Source: Dissophora ornata (lineage: Eukaryota; Mortierellomycota; Mortierellomycetes; Mortierellales; Mortierellaceae). From it: a stretch of 15,824 nt of DNA. The notes beneath the pieces were generated by a model, which had not been told where the DNA came from, ran no database searches, and was given only the letters and a program-made list of their open reading frames with translations. This document shows positions 1 to 7,889 of this stretch, one piece after another (position 1 is the stretch's first letter; each line of letters begins with the position of its first letter). The position numbers and the translations under genes are program-made. The stretch lies in assembly GCA_025201705.1 (NCBI GenBank), contig MU617326.1, forward strand, positions 1 through 15,824. The letters run 5' to 3'.

Positions 1-612
1 GGTTCTATCCGTCGGCTGGTGCGTGTGTGTGGGTTTGCAAGCGAAAAAGACAGAGAAGAAAAAACGAGCGATGGGACCGAGGCTGGGGTGGGGGGGGATG
101 ATGAGGGAGCGGAGTTGAGGGATGATGATTGAATGGGGGGAGGCAAAAGGTAGATGGAAAGAAAGAGAGGGGAAGGGAGAGAGGGGAGAGAGGGACTGGA
201 AGCGAGTCAAAAGAGGGGAGCGAATAAACGGTAGCGCGAGAGTGAGTGCGTGAGCTCTTGCAGGAAACAGAGCCACGAAAAAAACACTAAACAGAACAGC
301 GCATTCATTCGCGGGCTGCCCATCTCCTCGCTGCGAGCACCCGGGGAGGCTGTACACGCGTTGCTGCCAGAGCACTCCGTGCATTGGCGAAGAAACACTC
401 CCCTTGGCCCGTTCCTCTCCTCTGTGTCATTATGGCATTATTATTATTATTATCTCGGTCTCTGTCATCGCATTCACTGGATCAATGTACACACTCCTGC
501 AGTGGCATGTGCAACCACTAATGCGTCCTCGCGGGAGTCGTCTGGGAAAAGTGCTGGCTCAAAAAAATATAATATTTATCTCACAAATGACGGAAATGAC
601 AACGGAGTGTTT
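1..612. other. Left-end stretch with no gene recognised; purine-rich 1-240
   Basis: I find no convincing gene here. The open frames present have low-complexity or basic sequence and no recognisable domain. Bases 1-240 are strongly G/A-rich on the plus strand, so the minus strand is C/T-rich, a composition common in promoters and 5' leaders of fungal genes. A gene transcribed leftward out of the window is possible but cannot be shown. A short (ATT)n run lies near 437-453. Confidence 0.4.
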
Positions 613-618
613 TTTATT
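613..618 (-). terminator. Poly(A) signal AATAAA for the VMA22-like gene
   Basis: Read on the minus strand, AATAAA begins 23 nt past the TAA stop at 641-643. It is the first canonical signal downstream of the last exon. The short spacing implies a very short 3' UTR, so another cleavage site may also be used. Confidence 0.45.
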
Positions 619-640
619 GACTTTGATGTTATTATTGTTG

Positions 641-2101
641 TTATTGCCTCGACTCTTGCTCCGACGACGCGGCCACGAGCGACAGCGTCGCTAGATCGGG
701 CATTGCCTGCTGCGTCGACTTGTCCTTGACTTGCTGCAGCGTCTTGATCGTCTCCTCGAGCTCGAGCAGCCGCTGTCGGATCATGGCCATCTCAACCACA
801 TCCTGCAGTCCTACATATGCACAACATGACAAGAAAGCACAAACATTCCAGAACAAGGCAAAAACAGGTCAGCAAGCCATCTAGCCCCACGCATCACGCA
901 TCGATAATCATCTACTCTGTGAGGTGTGTACATTCTACACTGCACACAACAAGACATAGACGCCATCTGCCCCCTCCACGCAAGGGCTGCAGCTCAAAAC
1001 AGAGGGCTCCAACATGCCCCTGCTCAGCTCGATCAAATGACCCCAAACAGCTAAAATCTTACCCTTCTGAAAGACACTCTGAGCATTACGAAGCGGGGCA
1101 GGCACAAACACTCCAAACCAAAGCAACGGATCTCGATTGCGTTCCTTCTTCTTTTTCGTTGCTGCTGCTGCCGTTGTTGTGGTGGCTGTGATCGCACTCG
1201 GTATTGTTGTGTCTATTATTGCCCTGGTAATCTCTTCTCCAGTAGTGTCTGATCCCTTTTTTTTGTACCTGTTTTCGTCTACAAGCGAGGTACCATCACC
1301 GTCGTTGAAGGCCATCGATGATGCCCCTGAGCTCACTCCTGACGTGGCCCCTCCTCTTCGCCTCAGACCTGACCGGCCATTTTGCTCTTCATCATTGAGC
1401 CCACCAGTTCCCGTCCCGTACTCATTGTTGGCTTGTTCATTCTGGCCTACTTCCTCTACTTCTTCAGCAGCTCTTTTTTGTTCAGCCAATAGGTCCCGAA
1501 GTGCAATCTCCCCTGGGCCATTCACGGCGCTATGGTTGCGACGGGAAAGGACGAGAGAAGGGAGGAGGGGGGGAGAGAGAGAAAATGGCAGCATGTGTTA
1601 GCATGGTCCTGCGGTAACCCGTTGGGGCGTGTGCACGATCCATATGTTGACATGTGGGCAGGGAACGTGCATCCCGAAAAGAAAAAGAAAAAAAAGAATA
1701 GCACGCGTGTGTCTAACTTACACGCCACGAAGAGCTTTCATGCGATGGTCATAGCAGTCTGCAGAAACGTTTCTGGGGCCCATGATGTACTTTGCCTGCG
1801 AGATCAGTTCGCGTCCCTAGAGCGGCACAAGATAGTGCGATCCGGTTGGGTCAATTGCTGTTCCACTACGTGGGCGCACACGAGGGAGTGTGGGCAGGTC
1901 GTATGCGGCCGTGGTGCCCCCCTCCCCTCCCGTATGTGCGAACAAAGAAACAGCAAGAGCGATGCAATGTACCTCTTGGAACCTGGCGGAGATGCGATTC
2001 CATGCAGCGAGGTGCTCGTCGATGAGGGCCATGTACTGCAACACATGGTTGTCCAGGTCTTGGCAGACGGTGGTGTCTGGGATGGATAGGGACGATGGCA
2101 T
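641..2101 (-). CDS. VMA22: V-ATPase assembly factor, Vma22/CCDC115-like
   Basis: Four-exon model on the minus strand: 2101-1973, 1816-1722, 1529-1063 and 810-641, giving 286 aa. All junctions are GT...AG and phases agree (0, 2, 1). The family works in the ER in assembling the V0 sector of the vacuolar ATPase. The identification rests on two conserved blocks. The N-terminal helical block (about residues 14-75) contains ISQAKYIMGPRNVS, like the AKARYAMG region of CCDC115. A C-terminal block (208-231) begins DPLLWFGVFVP and ends in FQKG, like DPLNWFGILVP in human CCDC115, and runs into a coiled-coil-like helix. The FQKG/LQDVV junction across the last intron restores family continuity. The linker between them (about 85-205) is low-complexity (Gly/Ser, acidic, Thr/Ala, Lys-rich), so the protein is longer than the roughly 180-aa human one. 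The gene is divergent from the DUF98-like gene across 386 bp. Confidence 0.85.
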
Positions 2102-2487
2102 GGAGCAGAGTGTTAGATTGAGAAGAGATCAGAGTTCGATGGGTTGTGGATGTGCGGACAATGTGAATTCGGTCGAGTGCGACGAGAGCGACGGGGCGAG
2201 CGCGCAGTGCAGGAGTGTGCAGCGTGGAGAGGACGCGGTGTAGTGGTGTAGTGCGGCGCGCAAGAGAACAGTCCTCAAGTCCGCATGGCTGCACGCACCG
2301 CGTCCGTCCGACAGGCGCCGTCCATCCACGCAAGGGAAAACAAGGCGCGAACGAACCCGTCCGACCTTCTTTCCTTTTTCTGTCTGCTTTCCCACCCTCG
2401 TTGACCCACCACTCCTCCGTCCCTTCTCCTGTCCTACCCTACCCCCTCGGCCCCCCCCATCCCATTGCCCATTGCTCATCCCCTCGA
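2102..2487. promoter_or_regulatory. Divergent intergenic region between VMA22-like and DUF98-like genes
   Basis: These 386 bp separate two head-to-head start codons and must hold both promoters. The right third (about 2360-2487) is strongly C/T-rich on the plus strand, which fits the start-site region or 5' leader of the rightward gene. I see no clear TATA box for either direction. Confidence 0.45.
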
Positions 2488-3380
2488 ATGCCACCACCCG
2501 CCATGTTCGATCGCTCGCCCAGTCCCGCCATCGTCAAGATCCCTGGCCACTTTGGCGATATCATGTCCAAGAGGTAGAGCCACCCCTGTTTAGATTTTTT
2601 CAATTGGGTTTTGTCGACTTGTTCCTCACTCCCCCAATTGACAATGTTGTTTCCTTGTAAACCCCCTTTTCTCCGAATCCAGGGACACAACCTTGACCTT
2701 GCCCGACGGCTTCTCTGGCTTGGAGCGAATCATGCTCAGTGCCAACGGCAATCTGCAGCGTCTTATCAGGTACGCAGGCCCTCGACATGCGTTAAAAAAA
2801 ACAGGCCACGTCTTATCGTGTCGGAAAGAAAGAAGAACCGCGTATCCCGCGCACGGTTTTGGCTCAACTCCTGTGCTCTTTGTTTATTTATTTCTTTTTC
2901 CCATTCCTCCTCCTCCCCCTTTATAGCGCATACTTCAACAAAACGGTGTCGGTGACCATCCTCGAGAACACCGAGGTCCCTCTCGCTGCAGATGAACAGT
3001 CGGGTGTGATTGCCCGATTCCAACGCGAGGTCAACCTGTTTTGTCATGACAAGATTGTTTGCAATGCAAAATCGCAGGTTCTTATCAAAGACCAAGAAGT
3101 TTACGATCTCGTTGTCAAGAAGGGTGTTGGCATTGGTCAGATCTTCCGGTATCTTGATCGACTACCTTCTTTCGAACTTCATGGCCTTGGAAGGACCGAA
3201 AAGACATTTTGGAGAGAGTATTCGCTTAAAATTCCTGGCGTCGATTGCCGATTGCTCGAGGTCTTGCCTTCATCCATGTTTGAAGAGAGCTGGTTGGAGA
3301 AGGAGCCAGAGGATATCTCGTGGGATGTCGACGTACAGCAAGGCGATAGTCTGGACTGGGTAAACCCTGTGCCGAATTAA
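2488..3380 (+). CDS. Chorismate-lyase/UTRA-fold protein (DUF98-like), function unknown
   Basis: Three exons: 2488-2573, 2683-2769 and 2927-3380, with phase-2 GT...AG junctions (AG|G and AG|C), giving 208 aa. The region from residue 37 to about 180 resembles the small alpha/beta fold of bacterial chorismate lyase (UbiC) and DUF98 proteins: SANGNLQRLISAYFN, FQREVNLF, then LLEVLPSSMF. By alignment from memory, R91 in the REV motif and E169 in LLEVLP occupy the positions of the UbiC active-site Arg and Glu. UbiC converts chorismate to 4-hydroxybenzoate, but this protein has no shown activity; a ligand-binding role is equally possible. There is no signal peptide or membrane segment, so it is probably cytosolic. 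The acidic tail (181-208) is not part of the fold. A second ATG five codons in could be the real start. Confidence 0.75.
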
Positions 3381-3435
3381 AAAAAAAAACATACCCGCAC
3401 TGCTGGCGCAATGCACCGTACAGCTTCATTATCAC

Positions 3436-3440
<5 letters not shown>

Positions 3441-3467
<27 letters not shown>
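3441..3467 (+). repeat. (TC)13 microsatellite, left copy
   Basis: An uninterrupted TC dinucleotide run in the 3' flank of the DUF98-like gene. The paralogous tract in the right copy (5191-5229) is longer, about 19 repeats, showing slippage since duplication. Confidence 0.9.
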
Positions 3468-3471
<4 letters not shown>

Positions 3472-3503
3472 ACTCCTTATGTACACCGTGGTCGTCATTC
3501 ACA

Positions 3504-3527
3504 AATAAAACATGGTTATGGTTTATT
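3504..3527. terminator. Back-to-back poly(A) signals (AATAAA on + and on -), left copy
   Basis: AATAAA at 3504-3509 serves the plus-strand gene ending at 3380. TTTATT at 3522-3527 is AATAAA on the minus strand. Together they form an imperfect palindrome between convergent genes and probably direct 3' processing in both directions. The minus-strand half faces the pseudogene. Confidence 0.6.
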
Positions 3528-3609
3528 ACCGTAAACTACTGAAACGACTGTCCAAGTGAGGGATTATACACAAAGTCTAGAGACTTGAAGGTATTTTGGT
3601 ATAAGAAAG

Positions 3610-5133
3610 GTTCTGATAATAATAAATCTTGCTGACGATGGTCTTGAGCGTGCTGAAAGGCGTAGTAACAGCCACAGGGAAGAGAGTCGCTGAGAGGTCA
3701 CCAATGTCATTGATAACGGCTCCGGCTATACTGAGGATATTATGGCCGCCTATCAACCCAATGATTGCCAGCAACGGAGCGCTGTTTGGGGCTGTGTATA
3801 CTGTGTATACACACAAAAAATGTTGTGATAAGCGCAGTGGAATAAGCAAGACCGAATACAATGACGAAGAGACGAAATAAATAATAATAGAAGAGTCGCT
3901 TCTGGAGGATGTGCTGGATCCTACTGAGTGCACTCTCGGCCAGATACGAAAAAGACCACTGCAGTTCGTATGGACATTTCCACAGCGAACCAACGCCAGA
4001 GCGGCTGCTATCAACGGGTCCAAAATTGCAGTGGTTGCTATAAGCTGCGCAGCACTGAGACCCAAATCTGTCGCGAAAGTAGTGAGGATGCTCAGGAGAC
4101 TGTTCGTTATCGTGTACACGAATGCGACCAGTGCCTCACGATCTTCCCAGGGTGTCGCCGACGGCCGGGGACTCCAGAGCTGACGACATTGGCATAAAAT
4201 TGAACGATAGGGAAGATCCAACCGAATTCTCGAATGTGGAAAAGGCGTCCAGGGATTCAGTGACAAGGTCTGGGCAATTAGGCGCGGTAGTGGTGGTAGT
4301 GGTCGTGGTGGTAGTGGTCGCGGTGGCCGTAGGACTTGGACAAGAACCGCGTCCAAAGAAACTGTTGTTGCAGAACTGGCACAACGGCGACATAGAGCCC
4401 ACTCCAAGAGTTCTGGTTCCTACGGTGGTGGTGGTGGTGGTGATGCTTGATATGGTGAAGCTTCTCGGGATTGTGGTGGCGACGCATTCCCTGCTTGTTA
4501 TGCTTGTGATCCCAGCGCTTTCTCGAGCTGCTGCTGTCCAGTGACTTCATCGGCATAAAGGCCCTCCTGATTTTCTGAGGTTTCGGCCTCAATGTCAGTG
4601 CTAGGGAAGTAGCAAATTCATCCATCGTATGCGGACTGTCACCATTCGCCTTCAGGAGCACACACTGCAGGGGTTCCGTAGTAGGGCTGAGTCATACTCG
4701 ACGTAGGTGACCCTGTTGATCTTGCATTGATCGTCAGTGCACAAGTTCGACTGTGCGAAGATAGGAATTCCCTCTTCAATAGTCACCAGGTTATGGTGGA
4801 GGCAAGTGATGGTGTCGATTACGAACGAGTCGTAGACCTTTTGTTGTTGCCTAGAGTGGTGAAGTCGAGTTTTTTTTTTTGTTTACGCGATATTCCGGTC
4901 GCACAGACCATTTGAACGGGCAGAAAATCGGATTAAACAAACTCGTCTTTAGAATGAAAACACTTTCAGTAAGGTTTGTCACCGCGGCTCTGTACCTCAA
5001 AGTCACCATTATCCTCAGACATTACCTTTTGCTGAGGTTGGAGGGGGGTCCGGCCTCGGCACCGCGAACAAGACCAATGTATGTCGCAATAGGCAGACAC
5101 TGGTTTGCCGCAGAGACTGTGGGAAACTTTCAT
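3610..5133 (-). pseudogene. Decayed tandem paralogue of the His/Thr-rich secreted protein gene
   Basis: Homology to the intact gene at 5394-7254 runs its whole length but is scattered over different frames. Recognisable pieces are: the start and LQPQQKV motif near 5133-5020; GDSPHTMDEFAT near 4610; the His run and WSGL near 4420-4390; a short Thr linker near 4285-4330; EALVAFV...CGNVHTNC near 4100-3960; and the last helical exon near 3740-3620. Lesions seen: an indel frameshift in the signal peptide; first donor changed from T|GTAGGT to T|GAAAGT, producing TGA; a net 4-nt loss just after the first acceptor followed by an in-frame TAA; and the second donor GTAAGT replaced by AAGCGA. Only about 15 bp separate the ATG from copied 3'-flank sequence, so the original promoter is absent. 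A few sub-frames remain open but none encodes the family protein. Confidence 0.85.
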
Positions 5134-5148
5134 GTTGATGATGCTCCT

Positions 5149-5186
5149 ACGAGCTAGCGCAAATGTACCATACAGCTTTACTATCA

Positions 5187-5232
<46 letters not shown>

Positions 5233-5300
5233 CATTTCAATCGCCCCTCCTTGTTCACCATGATCTTCATTCACAAAAATAAACATGGGTATGGTTTATT
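5149..5300. repeat. Orphan duplicate of the DUF98-like gene's 3' flank
   Basis: This is a second copy of 3395-3527, including the TC tract (5191-5229), a plus-strand AATAAA (5278-5283) and a minus-strand AATAAA (5295-5300). No plus-strand gene ends here, so the plus-strand signal has no client. The minus-strand signal lies about 95 nt past the stop of the intact secreted gene and probably processes it. Confidence 0.75.
5191..5229 (+). repeat. (TC)19 microsatellite, right copy
   Basis: An uninterrupted TC run, the paralogue of the shorter tract at 3441-3467. It sits in what would be the 3' flank of the intact secreted-protein gene and immediately upstream of the pseudogene start. Confidence 0.9.
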
Positions 5301-5393
5301 ACTGACAGACCCTTTCCAAAGTAAGGGATGTACTACAGCTGTACACAAAAGTCTAGAGATTGGAAGGTATCTTTGGCTGGTACCCCCGTCTAA

Positions 5394-7254
5394 CTAGGCG
5401 GCCTTGCAAGTAGTAAGGAGGTCGATGAGGCTCTTGAGGATTGTGAGAGGTGCAGTAAAAGTCGAGGGCAGAAGGGACAACGCGGCGCTGATGCTCGTGA
5501 CAAAGGTTCCGAGTGTAGCGACGACAGTAGTGGCGCCGTTGGCGACATCGGTGATAAGTCCTTGGACTGTCGAAATGAGGGCACTCACACCTGGATCGTA
5601 CGAATACCAAAAAGATATAAACAAGCGCATTAGAATAAGCGTAGTGCAAGAAACATAAAAAAAATATATACATATGGCAAGACCGAATACAATGGGCGAG
5701 GATAAATAATAACAAAAGACTTACCTGGGACAAGAGTGAGCGGCTGGAGGAGGTTCAGAATACTGTTAAGAATAGCGGCGACCAAAGAAAGAATACCATT
5801 GCAGTTCGCGGGAACATTTCCACAGTTAACCACCGACTGTGCGGCTGTGATCAATGGGGTCAAGATACCAGTGATGCTAGTCACCAGTGCAGCAGGGAGA
5901 CCCAATGCTGTAGCAGAAGTACCGAGAATGCTCACGATTGAGTTCAAGATATTGAGCACGAATGCAGCCAGTGCCTCAACATCGTCAATTGTGGTGCCGG
6001 CGGTTGCAATTTCATTGTTGATTGCAGTGATGACAAACGAAAGGAAAGGAAAGCCGGTCACTCCTCCAAGCGCTGTCAGTGTCGAGGTTAGGAGGCCTTG
6101 GAATGCATCGACAACGTCTAGGCATGCAACCGTGGTAGTGGTTGTAGTGGTCGTGGTTGTAGTGGTGGTAGTGGTGGTAGTAGTGGTAGTAGTGGTGGTG
6201 GGGGGTTCAGTGGTCGTGGTCGTGGTTGTGGTCGTGGTCGTGGGGGGTGGGGTGGTCGTAGTGGTGGTGGTGGTCGTGGTGGTGGTGGTCGTGGGGGGTG
6301 CGGTCACAGTGCCTGGGCAGCTACCTTGAGAGCACGGGCCATTGCAAACCTGGTCAAAAGTGGGCTTGGCTCCAACTGCCGTGCAAGTGTAGAGACCGTC
6401 GGGGATAATGTCACATCCAAAGATGTTCTTGCCGCAGATTTGTCCAACAGCGACACAGAGTCCACTCCAAGGGTGCTGGTTGTTGTTGTTTTGGTTGGGG
6501 TGATGTTCGTAGTGGTGAGGTTTTTCGTGTTTGAGGTGGCGATGGTGGTGATGCTTTCCTTTCTTGTGGTGCTTGAAGCCCGCGCGCTTCTCGAGCTGCT
6601 GCTGTCCAGTCACTTCATCAGCAAAAAGGATTTCCTGATTTTCTTCCTGAGGTTCGGCGTTGATATCAACGCCATCTGGGGCAGTAGCAAATTCATCCAT
6701 CGTGTGCTGACTGTCACCATCGCCTCGAGGAGCACACACTGCAGGGGCTCCGACGCAGGGCTGAGCCATATCGACGTAGGTGACCCTGTTGATCTTGCAT
6801 TGATCGTCAGAGCACGAGTTCGACTGCGCAAAGATAGGGATTCCATCTTCAATGGTCACCAGCGTAGGCGCAAGGCAAGTGATGGTGTCGACCACGAACG
6901 AGTCGCAAACCAGGTTGATTTCAGTGCCTAGATCCAATAATAGTGGTGAAGATGTCAAGCTTTTTTTGTTTTACGCGATATTCCCTGTGGGATTTGATGG
7001 AAAAAAGGGTCGCATAGACCACTTGACGGCAGAATCGCGTCTTCAGAAGGAAAAAAAGGAAAACACCTACAGTAAGGTTTTCCACCGTTGTTCTGTGCCT
7101 CCAATTTGCCATTGTTCTGTGCCTCCAATTTGACGTTCTCCTGAGATATCACCTTCTGCTGAGGTTGAAGGGATCCGGTCTCGGCACCGCGAACAAGTCC
7201 AATGCATGTCGCAATAGCAAACACTGTTGCCGCAGAAACTGTGGGTATCTTCAT
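5394..7254 (-). CDS. Secreted Cys-rich protein with Kex2-like site, His-rich stretch, Thr linker and helical C-terminus
   Basis: Three exons, 7254-7071, 6927-5725 and 5590-5394, both junctions phase 1, giving 527 aa. I do not recognise a named family. Residues 1-23 form a signal peptide (MKIP...LVRG), followed by a duplicated KLEAQNNG octamer. Residues 62-126 hold seven Cys. An acidic stretch ends in LEKR (173-176), a typical Kex2-type dibasic site. Residues 177-213 carry 13 His. Residues 214-267 form a second domain with seven Cys (WSGLCVAVGQICGKN...CSQGSCPG). Residues 268-327 are a Thr/Pro linker, a likely O-glycosylation stalk. Residues 330-527 are Ala/Ile/Leu/Val/Thr-rich amphipathic helices with a few Cys, one near the C-terminus, reminiscent in composition of fungal hydrophobic-surface-binding proteins. 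An extracellular or wall-associated role is inferred; metal binding by the His stretch is speculation. The left-hand copy is a pseudogene. Confidence 0.8.
6131..6292 (-). repeat. Coding minisatellite of Thr codons (ACN)n
   Basis: The minus strand reads almost only ACC/ACT/ACG codons with two short Pro/Glu-Pro interruptions, encoding three Thr blocks of about 14, 11 and 23 residues. The pseudogene holds only about 15 Thr codons at the matching place (about 4285-4330), so the tract has expanded or contracted since duplication. Confidence 0.85.
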
Positions 7255-7423
7255 GTTGAGTTGCTTGTGTGGGTTACGGTCAGACTTTTAAGAAAGTATA
7301 ATCTGAGAGTGAAGTGGGAAGGGCGGGCTTGAAGCTTGAGCAGAGGTAGTTTTGGTTAAGAGAGTGATGCTGTGAGATGTCGATACAGAAAAGAAAACCT
7401 TCCACAACCGGCAAGAATCCGCT

Positions 7424-7431
7424 TATTTATA
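7424..7431 (-). promoter_or_regulatory. TATA box of the secreted-protein gene
   Basis: TATAAATA on the minus strand, about 170 bp upstream of the ATG at 7254. With initiation about 30 bp downstream, the 5' UTR would be about 140 nt. This promoter was not copied to the pseudogene. Confidence 0.55.
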
Positions 7432-7439
7432 CCAACTCG

Positions 7440-7889
7440 CTTAAGATCCTTCTTTGCTCAGGATGCCTATCTTTCCTACTCACTCTACTTCGCAGTCCCT
7501 GTTCCCTCCTCACTCCATTGTGTTCTCCTGCATGCACTTTGTCGGTGTATAGCAGTAAAGAGTTCAGAATATGACTTGCGACGAGTCGCCTTCCGCCAAA
7601 AGGGGGGGAGAGAGGGGGATCGGGGAGGAAATAATCTAGGACAATCTCAAGGTTGTCTCTAGTTGGAATGAAGCCCTCCGCGCTTCTCCGTCTTCAATCT
7701 GGTCCAAGATGGCGCGTAGACCAGTGATCATAGCCAGACGGTATAATGGCCTGGAATACAGGTCGCGGATAGAATTATTTGAGATAGTTTCTGATAACAA
7801 AGGAGGACCTTCGTTACCCCCCTATGGAGTTTACGTGGTATGAATCTACCATGACAGTGATATGTTTTGGATCCAAGAATGAGAAACAA
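7440..7889. other. Intergenic stretch, nothing recognised
   Basis: This stretch lies between the promoter region of the secreted gene and the tandem array. It has short unsupported open frames and no repeat unit, RNA gene or domain that I can identify. It may hold upstream regulatory sequence for the secreted gene. Confidence 0.5.

Larger units (their letters stand above)
3395..5148. repeat. Left copy of tandem duplication (flank plus pseudogene)
   Basis: This unit matches 5149-about 7254 in the same orientation. Both begin with a similar GCGCAATG(C)ACC...TACAGC stretch. They continue with a TATCACC(C)TTT and (TC)n tract, CATTCACAAA...AATAAA, ATGGTTTATTAC and GTCTAGAGA, then run into the 3' end of the same gene. 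The left edge lies about 15 nt past the stop of the DUF98-like gene, so the copied flank is that gene's 3' UTR region. Confidence 0.8.

Noticed and set aside
250..729. 159-residue plus-strand open frame at the left end
   Set aside because: It has no domain, spans an ATT microsatellite and overlaps the last exon of VMA22 on the other strand; composition is not protein-like.
1137..1601. Plus-strand open frame of 154 residues with hydrophobic start
   Set aside because: It is antisense to the third exon of the VMA22-like gene, whose WFG motif and splice phases support the minus strand.
3577..4407. 276-residue minus-strand open frame taken as an intact gene
   Set aside because: It stitches together out-of-frame pieces, intron sequence and partial exons of the decayed paralogue; homology to the intact copy switches frame within it.
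5736..6329. Plus-strand open frame with long poly-Val runs
   Set aside because: It is the antisense of the Thr-linker coding minisatellite of the secreted gene; the opposite strand has the signal peptide, splice sites and Cys pattern.
7372..7662. Short plus-strand frame upstream of the secreted gene
   Set aside because: It overlaps the TATA region of the minus-strand gene and shows no recognisable feature.
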